From positions 1 to 32,790 of the forward strand of contig JAJXTI010000002.1 in assembly GCA_021783915.1 (NCBI GenBank): DNA of 32,790 nt. Direction: 5' to 3'. This DNA comes from a bacterium. Its GTDB lineage: Bacteria; Omnitrophota; Gorgyraeia; Zapsychrales; Fredricksoniimonadaceae. The position numbers and the translations under genes were made by a program. Positions 1-10,128 of this stretch are shown piece by piece. Below the pieces are notes generated by a model, which did no database searches, was not told the origin of the DNA, and saw nothing but the letters and a program-made list of their open reading frames with translations. Position 1 is the first letter of the stretch. Every line of letters starts with the position of its first letter.

Positions 1-999
1 TCCGATTTTTATAAACAGGATTATACTTATTTTGGCCAGAAATATACCCGTACAGGTTTTTTAGCCCTCTTGAATCTCAATGAAGACGCTGGTGTTAAGA
101 TTTTGCCTCATGAGAACACTCATTCGGCCGCCAAAACCGATCGGCATCTGCTATGGACGGCTTTAAAAAGTAATTTAAGTTCTATTTTTATCGGCTATAG
201 CGATAAAATGAATATCATAGAAAAGATTTTTTTAAAAGAATTAGCCAGTCAAAAACCTTATTTGGAAGCCATGGATCAAGATAAGGTCAAACATATGATT
301 TGGCGTTTGGCTGACCCTGACAAAATCCAACAAGTTGTAGATGTCATGGATGGTCAGAATCTGTTTATCTGTGATGGGCACCACCGTTTTGAGGTAGCTA
401 ATCAGATCCGGCGCGATTGTTTAAAGAAGTATAAAAACCCAACCGGTAAAGAACCTTTCAATTTTGTCATGACGTACTTTACCAACATGGATTCTAAAGA
501 TTTGCAGATTTTCCCTATTCATCGTGTCGTCAAGAAATTCTCCATCAGCGTCAATTTATTAGAGCAATATTTCCGCATTGATAAAATTAAGAACAAAACA
601 GATTTGTTGGTTCTTTTGGCCCGTGCGGGCCAGAATGAACATGCTTTGGGCCTATGTAAAAAGGAGGGGTTATATTTACTTCGTTTAAAAAGCAAAACAT
701 TGATTGAGAAAGTCGTCCAGGAAGGCTCGCGCGATTATAAAAACCTTGATGCGGCGATTTTAAAATCTTTTATTTTTGACCAGGTGGGAGTGCTTTCAGA
801 AGACATCGTCTATTCCAAAGATCCTGCGCAAGTCATTACGGCTGTCCAGGAAGGTCAAGCTGATGCGGGTTTTATTTTAAACCCTGTCCAAATAAAGCAG
901 CTTGAAGCCATTGCCCTTAATGATGAACGCATGCCTCCTAAAACGACTTATTTTTATCCAAAAGTTTTGTCCGGTTTGACCATTTATAAAATGGACTAG
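1..999 (+). CDS. DUF1015 family protein, 5' end truncated by the window
   Basis: Frame 1 is open from base 1 (SDFYKQDYTYFGQKYTRTGFLALLNLNEDAGVKILPHENTH...), so the listed TTG start at 70 is not the real start; ICDGHHRFEVA motif typical of DUF1015. Confidence 0.85.
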   Translation, partial: SDFYKQDYTYFGQKYTRTGFLALLNLNEDAGVKILPHENTHSAAKTDRHLLWTALKSNLSSIFIGYSDKMNIIEKIFLKELASQKPYLEAMDQDKVKHMIWRLADPDKIQQVVDVMDGQNLFICDGHHRFEVANQIRRDCLKKYKNPTGKEPFNFVMTYFTNMDSKDLQIFPIHRVVKKFSISVNLLEQYFRIDKIKNKTDLLVLLARAGQNEHALGLCKKEGLYLLRLKSKTLIEKVVQEGSRDYKNLDAAILKSFIFDQVGVLSEDIVYSKDPAQVITAVQEGQADAGFILNPVQIKQLEAIALNDERMPPKTTYFYPKVLSGLTIYKMD

Positions 1000-1000
1000 C

Positions 1001-1843
1001 ATGTCTTTATTTGGAAAATCTAACTATACCTTCATTAAAGTCAAGCGTAAGGAGATCCCTACAGGTGTTTGGACAAAATGCCCTGGTTGTGAGTCTCCCG
1101 CTTATTCCAAGGAACTCAAGAATAATCTAAATGTTTGCCCTAAATGCGGCTATCACTTGATTTTAACTGCTTTAGAACGAGTGGATCATCTGATTGACGA
1201 AGGGACTTTCATTGAGCATGATGAACAAATTGCCTCAGCCGATCCCTTGGATTTTCAAGGGCCCAAAACTTATAAAGAAAAATTAAAAGCAGACCAGGAA
1301 TCTACGGGTTTAATTGATGCTGTCATTACTGGGCATGGCCAGATAGAAGGACATAAAACGGCTTTAGCTGTTACTGATTCGCGTTTTATCATGGGTTCCA
1401 TGGGTTCGGTAGTAGGAGAAAAAATTACCCGTGCAGTGGAATACGCCACCAAAAATAAGCTGCCCATGGTAATCGTATCTGGTTCCGGAGGGGGGGCCCG
1501 TATGTATGAAGGGGCCGTTTCTTTAATGCAGATGGCCAAAACCTGCGCCGCTTTGGCCTGTCATAACCAAGCAGGTCTTTTGTATATCTCTGTTTTGACT
1601 AACCCTACTATGGGGGGAATTATGGCTTCTTTTGCCGGGATCGGGGATATCATTATCGCTGAACCGAAGGCACTTATAGGCTTTGCAGGTCCACGTGTGA
1701 TCGAGCAGACCATCCGCCAGAAATTACCTTCGGGGTTTCAGCGTTCGGAATTCTTGCTGGCCCATGGTATGATTGACATGATTGTTGAGCGCCAGGATTT
1801 AAAAGGCGTTATTGCTCACACTATTGAATACGCAGAAAACTGA
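1001..1843 (+). CDS. accD: Acetyl-CoA carboxylase carboxyltransferase subunit beta
   Basis: N-terminal CPGC...CPKCGYH zinc ribbon, SGSGGGARMYEGAVSLMQMAKT, NPTMGGIMASFAGIGDIIIAEPKALIGFAGPRVIEQT. Confidence 0.95.
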   Translation: MSLFGKSNYTFIKVKRKEIPTGVWTKCPGCESPAYSKELKNNLNVCPKCGYHLILTALERVDHLIDEGTFIEHDEQIASADPLDFQGPKTYKEKLKADQESTGLIDAVITGHGQIEGHKTALAVTDSRFIMGSMGSVVGEKITRAVEYATKNKLPMVIVSGSGGGARMYEGAVSLMQMAKTCAALACHNQAGLLYISVLTNPTMGGIMASFAGIGDIIIAEPKALIGFAGPRVIEQTIRQKLPSGFQRSEFLLAHGMIDMIVERQDLKGVIAHTIEYAEN

Positions 1844-1872
1844 TTGCTTATTAGAGAAGTTTTTAATACAAT
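1844..1872 (+). promoter_or_regulatory. Candidate sigma70-type promoter upstream of the ABC ATPase
   Basis: TTGCTT (1844-1849), 17-nt spacer, TACAAT (1867-1872), about 55 nt before the ATG at 1927. Sequence match only. Confidence 0.45.
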
Positions 1873-1926
1873 AATTTTTTAAATTATTAATAATTAATGA
1901 TCAACCCGAGTAAATAATGACCAATT

Positions 1927-3033
1927 ATGGCCCGTATTCGTCTTAAAAATCTTCATAAAAGCTACAAGGGTGGCGTCCAAAATGCTGTTAAAGATGTTAG
2001 CTTAGAGATCTCAGACAAAGAGTTTGTAGTTTTGGTTGGACCTTCCGGATGCGGTAAATCGAGTATTTTACGTATGGTGGCTGGCTTGGAAGAGATTTCT
2101 GCCGGTGAAATCTGGATTGATGACAGACTGGTCAATGATGTGCCAGCCAAAGATCGCAACATTGCCATGGTCTTTCAAAATTATGCGCTTTATCCGCATA
2201 TGACGGTCTTTGAAAATATGGCCTTTGGCCTAAAATTGCGTAATTATCCAAAAATGGAGATTGAAAAACGTGTCCATGAAGCAGCGGATATTTTAGGGAT
2301 CAAGAAGTATTTAGACCGCCGTCCGCGTCAATTATCTGGTGGGGAACGCCAACGAGTGGCTTTAGGCCGTGCTATTGTACGCAAACCCGCTGTGTTTCTT
2401 TTCGATGAGCCTTTAAGTAACCTCGATGCTAAAATGCGCGTGCAAATGCGCACTGAAATTCATAAACTCCGTCTGCGTTTACAAACCACCTTCATTTACG
2501 TTACTCACGACCAAACGGAAGCTATGACTATGGGGGATCGTATTGTGGTCATGAAAGATGGGGTTGTTCAGCAGTGCGCGGATCCTATGTCTATTTATGA
2601 TAATCCAAGAAATAAATTTGTCGCCTCATTTATAGGATTGCCGCCTATTAACCTTATGAAGGGGCGAATCATCAAGAAGGAACGTAAGTTTTTCTTTGAT
2701 GAAGGGAAAGTCCAGGTTAAAGTTGTTGAGGACATGTTTGCTAAGATGGTTGGATATGAAGGTAAAGAGGTTTTCTTGGGGATTCGTTCGGAAGACATTT
2801 ACGATAAATTATTTGCCTCAGAAGCCTCTGTGGATAATACTGTACGTGCAACTTGTGAGGTGGTGGAACCGTTAGGTTCCGAAGTCTATCTGTATTTGAG
2901 TTCGGGTAAGCATAATTTTATCGCCCGTGTTGGTGCGCATGATAGGCCGGAGGTCAATCGCGAGATGGATTTGGTCTTCGACATGAGCAAGGTGCACTTC
3001 TTTGATGTCCAAACAGAAGAAACCATTGTTTAG
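1927..3033 (+). CDS. ABC transporter ATP-binding protein, MalK/UgpC/MsmX family (sugar importer type)
   Basis: Walker A GPSGCGKS, signature LSGGERQR, Walker B VFLFDEPLSNLDAKMR, C-terminal regulatory extension. Confidence 0.93.
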   Translation: MARIRLKNLHKSYKGGVQNAVKDVSLEISDKEFVVLVGPSGCGKSSILRMVAGLEEISAGEIWIDDRLVNDVPAKDRNIAMVFQNYALYPHMTVFENMAFGLKLRNYPKMEIEKRVHEAADILGIKKYLDRRPRQLSGGERQRVALGRAIVRKPAVFLFDEPLSNLDAKMRVQMRTEIHKLRLRLQTTFIYVTHDQTEAMTMGDRIVVMKDGVVQQCADPMSIYDNPRNKFVASFIGLPPINLMKGRIIKKERKFFFDEGKVQVKVVEDMFAKMVGYEGKEVFLGIRSEDIYDKLFASEASVDNTVRATCEVVEPLGSEVYLYLSSGKHNFIARVGAHDRPEVNREMDLVFDMSKVHFFDVQTEETIV

Positions 3034-4297
3034 GTTGTATTTTTTAGCAGTTTTTAGCTTCCTGCTACCTCTGGTGGGTCTGTTTGTATACGCCGCAAAA
3101 TATCATGCGGCGTTTTTCTTTTTAGCCGTTGCTTTGGTTGTCAATATCGTTCTGTTGGTGATTTTCCACCGGCGCCTTTCCCAAAAACAGTCCCTTATTA
3201 GTCTGCAAAAAGAAGAATATTTTGAAAAGACAAACATGCTTAAAGCCGAACTGAGCAATGAATGGCAAACTATCGAAGTTTTTCGCCACAAGATCATTAA
3301 CTATTCCCAACTCAAAGATTTGACCGAAAAACTGAGCATGTGTTTGAGCCTGGAAGAGACTTCCAATACGCTTTCATTTGAGGTCAACAAGCTTTTTGGG
3401 CATAAAGATATTACCGTCATCCTTTACCTTTTTCATTCCAAAATCGGAGAACTGGGCATCACTTCTTCACAAAAAGGTCAGATGCAGATTAACCTTAAGG
3501 CCAAGAATGGGGATTTGTTCGACCAGTGGGTTGTTAAAACTTTACATCCCTTATTGGTAGAGGATGCCAATAACGACTTTCGTTTTGATGTGGACAAGGT
3601 CTCTTCCGAAGACGCCAGGGAAATACGTTCCGTCATGAGCGCGCCTTTGATGGAAGGTAAGAAAATCTTAGGCATATTGAGAATCGACAGTCCCTTGCCT
3701 CAACAATTTACGATCGACGATCTGCGTTTCTTAAGAACAATCGCGGACTTGACCTCCATAGCCGTGGAAAACGCCCAGCTGTATCAGCGCTTGGAAGAAC
3801 TGGCGATCAGGGACGGATTGACAGGGCTGTATTTGCGTCGGCATTTAATGGGACGTTTCGATGAAGAAATTGCCAGAAGTATCCGTAATAAACATGAGTT
3901 GACCTTTATATTAGTAGATCTGGATTATTTTAAGAAATATAACGATAATTTCGGTCATATTGCTGGTGATATTGTCCTGCGTCATGTGGCGGAGGTTCTT
4001 ATGGAACATTTTCAACAACCAGGTAATTTGGTGTGTCGTTATGGAGGGGAAGAGTTTTGTGTTCTTCTGCCGGACTGCCCTAAGTCCAAAGCGATGGGAC
4101 TGGTGGAAGAGTTACGTAAAAAAATCCAGGATAAAGAGATAGTCCTTCGTCGTCAGAAAACCAGCGTGACGGTCTCCATAGGCGTGGCAAATTTTCCTAA
4201 AGACGCACGTTTAAAAGAAGAATTGATCCTTAAAGCGGATGAGGCCCTTTATAAAGCCAAAAAAGGAGGGCGCAACTGTATATGTTCGGCATCTTAG
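3005..4297 (+). CDS. Membrane-anchored GAF-GGDEF protein (putative diguanylate cyclase)
   Basis: Two N-terminal hydrophobic segments, GAF-like middle region, C-terminal RYGGEEF. ATG at 3005; overlaps the previous CDS. Confidence 0.88.
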   Translation: MSKQKKPLFRLYFLAVFSFLLPLVGLFVYAAKYHAAFFFLAVALVVNIVLLVIFHRRLSQKQSLISLQKEEYFEKTNMLKAELSNEWQTIEVFRHKIINYSQLKDLTEKLSMCLSLEETSNTLSFEVNKLFGHKDITVILYLFHSKIGELGITSSQKGQMQINLKAKNGDLFDQWVVKTLHPLLVEDANNDFRFDVDKVSSEDAREIRSVMSAPLMEGKKILGILRIDSPLPQQFTIDDLRFLRTIADLTSIAVENAQLYQRLEELAIRDGLTGLYLRRHLMGRFDEEIARSIRNKHELTFILVDLDYFKKYNDNFGHIAGDIVLRHVAEVLMEHFQQPGNLVCRYGGEEFCVLLPDCPKSKAMGLVEELRKKIQDKEIVLRRQKTSVTVSIGVANFPKDARLKEELILKADEALYKAKKGGRNCICSAS

Positions 4298-5301
4298 TTA
4301 TAATTACCTTTGTCTTCATTGGCCTGATGTTTTATTTGGTCAAGGTCGTTGTCTTTCAACTGGAACAAAATGCAGATGAAGATGTTTTAAAAGCTAAACG
4401 GACCTTCCAAGGTATCATTGAGCAAAAAGACAAGGCTTACAGTGAGAAAGCGCGATTGGAAAAAGAAGCGATGCAAATTTTTACTTTGTATGAGATGACT
4501 AAAGACATCAGCCGCCATTTTAACGAACAGGAAGCTTTCAATCTTTTTCATCAGAAATTAAAAGAGAACGTTACTGTGGAAGATTGCCAACTGGTCGCTG
4601 ATTTAGGAGAGTCGTCCAAGGGTCAGATTATTTCCGGTGATTATTCCGTCTTTACCCTTAAAAGTAAGGAGGAAAATCTGGGGTTTTTGATACACAAAGG
4701 GGTGCCTGCGAAAGACCAGGAAAAATTCAATATTCTTGCCCACCAATTTGCTTTAGCGCTTCGGCGCATAAAACTTTATAAAGACATTGAGCGTTTAGCG
4801 GTGACCGATGGATTGACCGAAGTCTATACCCGCCGTTATTTTCTGGAGCGTTTTGAGGAAGAAGTCAAGCGTGCCTCTATCAAGAAAATTAAATTGTCAT
4901 TTCTAATGTTGGACACAGATCATTTCAAGATGATCAATGACCAGCATGGCCATCTAACAGGGGACTGTGTTCTTAAAGAGGTCGCTGTAATCATTAAAGA
5001 AAATATCCGCGAGATTGATATCGTTGGACGATATGGGGGAGAAGAATTTTGTGTGGTTTTGCCAGAGACTGATTTAGAAGGAGCGCGTTTGGTCGCCGAG
5101 CGTATCCGTAAAGCGACCGAACAAAGGTTGATCAAGGCCTATGATACTTCTATCCGCATTACCATCAGCATAGGTATATCCACTTATCCCACAGGAGGTA
5201 AAGGGGTCGAAGAGCTTATTGATAAGGCCGATTGGTCCCTTTACCGCGCCAAAACTCAAGGCCGTAATTGTGTAGTGGCTTTTGGACAGTATAATCCATA
5301 G
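4282..5301 (+). CDS. GGDEF protein (putative diguanylate cyclase) with one N-terminal TM helix
   Basis: RYGGEEFCVVLPETD with REID (RxxD) five residues upstream; overlaps the preceding CDS by 16 nt. Confidence 0.88.
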   Translation: MFGILVIITFVFIGLMFYLVKVVVFQLEQNADEDVLKAKRTFQGIIEQKDKAYSEKARLEKEAMQIFTLYEMTKDISRHFNEQEAFNLFHQKLKENVTVEDCQLVADLGESSKGQIISGDYSVFTLKSKEENLGFLIHKGVPAKDQEKFNILAHQFALALRRIKLYKDIERLAVTDGLTEVYTRRYFLERFEEEVKRASIKKIKLSFLMLDTDHFKMINDQHGHLTGDCVLKEVAVIIKENIREIDIVGRYGGEEFCVVLPETDLEGARLVAERIRKATEQRLIKAYDTSIRITISIGISTYPTGGKGVEELIDKADWSLYRAKTQGRNCVVAFGQYNP

Positions 5302-5307
5302 GATTTT

Positions 5308-6903
5308 ATGAGAATATCTTCCAAAATTATATTATTGACTGCAGTACTCTTAGCATTCTTTGGCAGTTACGCTTTCATCTCCTGGCAGGAATTGACTAAG
5401 ATTCACTGGGAGTTTAATGAGGTTGCCAAGAAAGATTTGGCATTGATGGAATCAGCCTCTGTGCTTAATGATTTACAGCTTAAAAAAGAGATTCTTTTTG
5501 AAAAACTCACAAGTTCTGCAGAAGAATTGGCTTTTGGTAACATCAATGATAGCCGACGGCAGTATCTGTTGGATTATGTAAAAGATTTACATGGGCAATT
5601 TCAAGATGACAGCTTAGGAGCTCAAAAAAAGATTCAAAAAGCTTTCCATCTGCCCCGCATATCGGGATCTTTAAGGAAGATGTTTGAAAACATCCAAAAG
5701 ACACTCGCTTTTTATGATCGGAATGTACAAGAAATGTTTAAGGCCGTTTCCTTGGGAGGCTATCAAGTGTCCATGGAAGACCTAGACAAAATAGAAAACC
5801 AGCAGGCAGATTTAACTAAGGATTTTAAAAAAATGTTGGGAGAAGTTTGGTCCCAAATAGATGCATCTGTAAACAGAACCAACCTTTTGCAAGAAAGGAG
5901 CCAGCATATTTTATGGGTTAATCTGGTTTTAAGTCTTTTATTCGCTTTAGCTTTGGCTTCAGCAATTATTCATCGTATCCATACCTCTTTAAACATTCTT
6001 GTTCATGGTGTCAGGGCCTTACACCAAGGGAAATTGGGTTCACACGTGACTGTTAAATCATCTGATGAAATAGGGGAATTGGCCAGTGCATTTAACCGTA
6101 TGAGTGACCAGTTAAAGAGTTATCAGGCAGAGATGTTAAGTAAGAATATCGAATTGGCCAGTAGTTTGGAAACAACCAGTCGTCAGAAAAGAGAACTTGA
6201 AAAGATCAATCGTGACTTGGATCGTTATGTGCACCTTATTAGCCATGATATCAATGGGCCTTTAAGCGGTATCCTTGGTTATAGCGCTTATTTACAAGAA
6301 CATTCTATTGATTTTGATTTTAAGACACAACAGGTGATTTGTCACCTGCGTCAGGTAACCCATCGTTTGGATGTCATGGTCAAAGATCTTTTGGAAATGA
6401 CTAAAATCACGCGTATTCGAAGGCCTTTTGAAAAAGTAGAGGTAGAAGATGTTGTCAAAGAGTCGCTTAAGAGACAGGAATTTCTGATTGGAAAAACTTT
6501 TGCTGTTATCAATTTACCACAGAGTTTCCCAATTGTTATAGCTGACCGTTTAAAACTGACGGTTGTATTTTTTAACCTTATTGGTAATGCCATTAAGTAT
6601 TCTTCCCGAAAGGATGAACATAAGCCACAAGTGGATGTCGATTGGCAAAGACGCGGTCGAGATTTTTTGTTTTGTATTAAAGACAACGGCATCGGTATAT
6701 CTTCTGAACATTACCAGGACATTTTTGATATGTTTAAACGTTTACCGGAAGCTGAAAGCTTCGAAGGCTCAGGCGTAGGGTTGGCTGTTGTCAAAGAAAT
6801 AATCCAGGAACATGGGGGGCAGATTTGGGTAGAATCGGTTTCTGGTCAGGGTTCTCAATTTTTTTTTACCATCCCGCTTGAATCCCCTTCACGTTTAGGT
6901 TAG
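5308..6903 (+). CDS. Sensor histidine kinase (TM-sensor-TM-HAMP-HisKA-HATPase)
   Basis: H-box HLISHDINGPLSGILGY, N-box NLIGNAIKYSS, DNGIGIS, GSGVGLAVVKEIIQEHGG; HAMP-like segment after the second TM. Confidence 0.92.
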   Translation: MRISSKIILLTAVLLAFFGSYAFISWQELTKIHWEFNEVAKKDLALMESASVLNDLQLKKEILFEKLTSSAEELAFGNINDSRRQYLLDYVKDLHGQFQDDSLGAQKKIQKAFHLPRISGSLRKMFENIQKTLAFYDRNVQEMFKAVSLGGYQVSMEDLDKIENQQADLTKDFKKMLGEVWSQIDASVNRTNLLQERSQHILWVNLVLSLLFALALASAIIHRIHTSLNILVHGVRALHQGKLGSHVTVKSSDEIGELASAFNRMSDQLKSYQAEMLSKNIELASSLETTSRQKRELEKINRDLDRYVHLISHDINGPLSGILGYSAYLQEHSIDFDFKTQQVICHLRQVTHRLDVMVKDLLEMTKITRIRRPFEKVEVEDVVKESLKRQEFLIGKTFAVINLPQSFPIVIADRLKLTVVFFNLIGNAIKYSSRKDEHKPQVDVDWQRRGRDFLFCIKDNGIGISSEHYQDIFDMFKRLPEAESFEGSGVGLAVVKEIIQEHGGQIWVESVSGQGSQFFFTIPLESPSRLG

Positions 6904-6972
6904 AATAGCGCCATAGTTTAATTTAAATTATTAAGTTTTGTCCTCATTTAATTTCTAAATTCTAAGGATTTT

Positions 6973-7902
6973 ATGAAGAAGTATGTTGTTGGTGTGGATG
7001 TCGGTGGCACCAATATCAAATTGGGGCTGGTGCATCCGCGAGGGTTTGTAATTGCCCGAAGCCATTTCCCTACAAAGCCTTTTAGCTCTTCAAAAAGCAA
7101 ACTAATTACGGTTCTGGCCAAAGAAATCAAGAAAATAATTGCCTGTGAAAAGTTGGAAATCCGAGAGGTAGTAGGTATTGGGATAGGCCTTCCTGGATTA
7201 ATTGATTATGGTAAGGGTATCGTGCGTTTTTTGCCCAACATACCAGGCTGGAAAAATGTACCCTTAAAGTCCATTTTGCAAAAGAAGTTAAATATGCCTG
7301 TTTTTGTTGATAATGATGTTAAATTGATCACTTTGGCCGAATGGAAATTTGGTGCGGGCCGTGGCGTTAAGAATTTAATTTGTTTAACCCTTGGCACGGG
7401 AGTTGGTAGCGGTTTGATTTTAGATAACCGTCTTTACCGTGGGGCAGGCAATGCTGCGGGAGAATTGGGGCATATGCCCCTAAACGAACAGGGGCCGGCA
7501 TGCAATTGCGGCGGGTTTGGCTGTTTTGAAAGGTATGTGGGGAACAAACCTTTATTTGCTCTGGCTAGCCGTATTATGAATACGCCTGACATGACGACGC
7601 CTAAAATGTTTGCTTTAGCCAACCAAGGCAATGCTAAAGCCTTGCGGTTTTGGCATGAAGCAGCTATACGTATCGGCAATGGCTTGGTGGGTGTTGTGAA
7701 TTTATTTAATCCACAGCTTATTATTATCGGTGGAGGGGTTTCTAATAATGAGAAATTTTTATTCCCCACCATCAGAACTGTCATCAAAAGACGGGCAATG
7801 GGTCTGCAAGCTTCTATGGTAAAAATTAAACGGGCAGAATTTGGCGATGATGCGGGTATTATCGGGGCACAAGTTTTAGTATATAATGCGAAAAATTTCT
7901 AA
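6973..7902 (+). CDS. ROK family sugar kinase (glucokinase-like)
   Basis: DVGGTNIKLGLV, LGTGVGSGLI, GELGHMPL, ROK zinc motif CNCGGFGCFE. Confidence 0.92.
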   Translation: MKKYVVGVDVGGTNIKLGLVHPRGFVIARSHFPTKPFSSSKSKLITVLAKEIKKIIACEKLEIREVVGIGIGLPGLIDYGKGIVRFLPNIPGWKNVPLKSILQKKLNMPVFVDNDVKLITLAEWKFGAGRGVKNLICLTLGTGVGSGLILDNRLYRGAGNAAGELGHMPLNEQGPACNCGGFGCFERYVGNKPLFALASRIMNTPDMTTPKMFALANQGNAKALRFWHEAAIRIGNGLVGVVNLFNPQLIIIGGGVSNNEKFLFPTIRTVIKRRAMGLQASMVKIKRAEFGDDAGIIGAQVLVYNAKNF

Positions 7903-10126
7903 AAAAACTCTGCGGTGCTGTTTTTATCTATTTATCTTCGGAAGCCTTCTTTTTTCCCCTTCCCAGAGTTTTTCTACGAGTAATCCATACAATGAAAAGG
8001 GTTTTGATTTTAAACAGAAAAAAATTTTTGATGTCAAGCCTCAGAACGTGAAGTCAATCCAATTAGAAGCTGACCAAGTACAATTTTCGCAGGATACCAA
8101 TAAGGCAACGGCCATAGGGAATGTGGTTGTTACTGCTGATAAGACAATTCTTTATTCGGATCAGATAGAGCTTGAAAAGACCATAGGTGAAGCGATCGCC
8201 AATGGTCATGTGTATATCGACTCTCCACAAATGCAAGTGGATGCCCAGTCAGCTAAGTTTAATTTCAATAATTCCACAGGCCAGTTCCAAGATGCCAGAA
8301 TTTTTTATCCCCCTTTTCAGATCAGGGGAAAAGTTATTGAGAAAGTTTCAGAAAACCATATGGTTATACAGGATGGTTTTTTAACTACGAGTGATTTTGA
8401 TAAACCTGATTATCGTATAGCTGCTCATCAGATGGATGTTTATCCGGGTGACAAAGCTATTGCTAGGGGTGTAACAATATATATGGGGAAGGTTCCGATT
8501 ATGAAGTTACCTAAATATGTTCAAAATCTTAAAGACCGCCCCATTTTTATAATCATCCCTGGTTATAAAAAAGATTTTGGGGCATATTTATTGAGCCAAT
8601 TACATTTAAAATTATCTGACCATGCCAAAATGACCGTCTATGGCGACTTTCGTGAACGCTTAGGTCTAGGGGAAGGGTTTGATCTTAAATACCAGACCCC
8701 TAAGTTCGGTTCTGGTATTTTGCGGACTTATTACACCCATGAGCGTGAGATTGCCTCCAGCCATTTATGGAATCTTTATAATAGTAACGGCACTAAAAAA
8801 GGCCCAACCATAAGACATGAACGTTACCAGGTGGAGTGGCGGCATCAATGGCAGATTGATAAAAACACCGAGGCCATGTTGCAGTACTATAAAATTCATG
8901 ATTATGACTTGGCCAATATGGGTTTTCTTAAGAGATATTTTGAGCGGGATTTCCGACAGGGGCCGGATGTCAGTACGTATTTCTTATTGACGAGAAATTT
9001 GCCTAAAGGAGCGTTGACTTTTAATGTTCAGGTCAACCGTATAAATCCCATTTTGCGTGGTGTAGAACGCCTACCGGAGATTCAGTATCAATTAAGCGGG
9101 CAGCAAATAGGGAACACAAATTTTTATCTTAAAACCACCGATACCTTTTCTAATTTACAAAACATGCCCCAAAACGTGGGGCCTGACATGAAAACCATGC
9201 GAGTAGATACGAACAATGAAATTTCTTACCCCATGAAAGTTGCTTTTATTGAAATGCGGCCTTGGGTTGGGGGAGAGCATACGTATTATAGCCGTACCAA
9301 CGATCTTAATGAGCGTTCGGTCATTCGAGGACAATTTAAAACAGGCGCGGATTTAACAACTCATTTTTATCGTGTATGGGATTATAAAAAGGATATTTTG
9401 GGTAGTGAAATTAATGGTTTACGCCATGTGGTCACGCCTTCTTTGACGTACGTTTATGCTCATAGACCCACAATCAACGCCAGTCATTTCAATCAATTTG
9501 ACAGCATTGATGCCCTATCTCAAGCCAACTCGGTGCATTTATCTTTAGAAAATAAACTTCAGACCAAACGTAATAATAGATCGGTGGATTTAATACGCAC
9601 GATTGTTGAAACGGATTATAATCTTATTCAAAAAGAGAAAGGGACTGGTCGAAGTTTCGGCCCAGTCACCTCAACGGTTGAAATCAATCCCATTGATTGG
9701 ATAAGTTTCAGAGCGGACGAAAGTTTCGATAATAAAACGAGTAATTGGAATTACGCCAATTTTGACATATATATCAATGGTGGGGATAAATGGTCGTTGG
9801 GCCTGGGCAAACGCTACGCCCGTGGCTTGGATGATGAATTTACTACCGAATGGAAATATAAGATTAATCCGAAATGGAAATTTAGAATATACGACCGTTT
9901 TATTGTTGACAAAGGGACGATACAAGAAGAAGATTATCTCTTAACTCGAGATCTTCATGAATGGGAAATGGACATAGATTATCATCAGGAAAGAGGGAAT
10001 GGGGCAGGGATTTTCGTGGCCTTTCGGCTCAAAGCTTTCCCCGGTATGGTTACAAGCCTCTTTTCTAGTAGTTTTCATCAACCTAAAGCTGGATCACAAA
10101 GTTCAATAGGAAACCCAAACATATAA
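7886..10126 (+). CDS. LptD/OstA-like outer-membrane LPS assembly protein
   Basis: Signal peptide, OstA/LptA-like N-terminal repeats (LEADQVQFSQDTNKATAIGNVVVTADKTILYSDQIELEK), long beta-rich C-terminal region. Confidence 0.8.
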   Translation: MRKISKKTLRCCFYLFIFGSLLFSPSQSFSTSNPYNEKGFDFKQKKIFDVKPQNVKSIQLEADQVQFSQDTNKATAIGNVVVTADKTILYSDQIELEKTIGEAIANGHVYIDSPQMQVDAQSAKFNFNNSTGQFQDARIFYPPFQIRGKVIEKVSENHMVIQDGFLTTSDFDKPDYRIAAHQMDVYPGDKAIARGVTIYMGKVPIMKLPKYVQNLKDRPIFIIIPGYKKDFGAYLLSQLHLKLSDHAKMTVYGDFRERLGLGEGFDLKYQTPKFGSGILRTYYTHEREIASSHLWNLYNSNGTKKGPTIRHERYQVEWRHQWQIDKNTEAMLQYYKIHDYDLANMGFLKRYFERDFRQGPDVSTYFLLTRNLPKGALTFNVQVNRINPILRGVERLPEIQYQLSGQQIGNTNFYLKTTDTFSNLQNMPQNVGPDMKTMRVDTNNEISYPMKVAFIEMRPWVGGEHTYYSRTNDLNERSVIRGQFKTGADLTTHFYRVWDYKKDILGSEINGLRHVVTPSLTYVYAHRPTINASHFNQFDSIDALSQANSVHLSLENKLQTKRNNRSVDLIRTIVETDYNLIQKEKGTGRSFGPVTSTVEINPIDWISFRADESFDNKTSNWNYANFDIYINGGDKWSLGLGKRYARGLDDEFTTEWKYKINPKWKFRIYDRFIVDKGTIQEEDYLLTRDLHEWEMDIDYHQERGNGAGIFVAFRLKAFPGMVTSLFSSSFHQPKAGSQSSIGNPNI

Positions 10127-10128
10127 AT

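Noticed and set aside
1870-1888. AATAATTT-TTT-AAATTATT inverted repeat after accD
   Set aside because: Pure A/T in an AT-rich spacer overlapping a candidate -10 box; weak stem, no convincing terminator or operator function.
6351-6692. 113-aa minus-strand ORF
   Set aside because: Antisense to the histidine kinase catalytic region; low-complexity Ser/Thr/Arg-rich translation typical of shadow frames.
7434-7787. 117-aa minus-strand ORF
   Set aside because: Antisense to the ROK kinase; no independent coding evidence.
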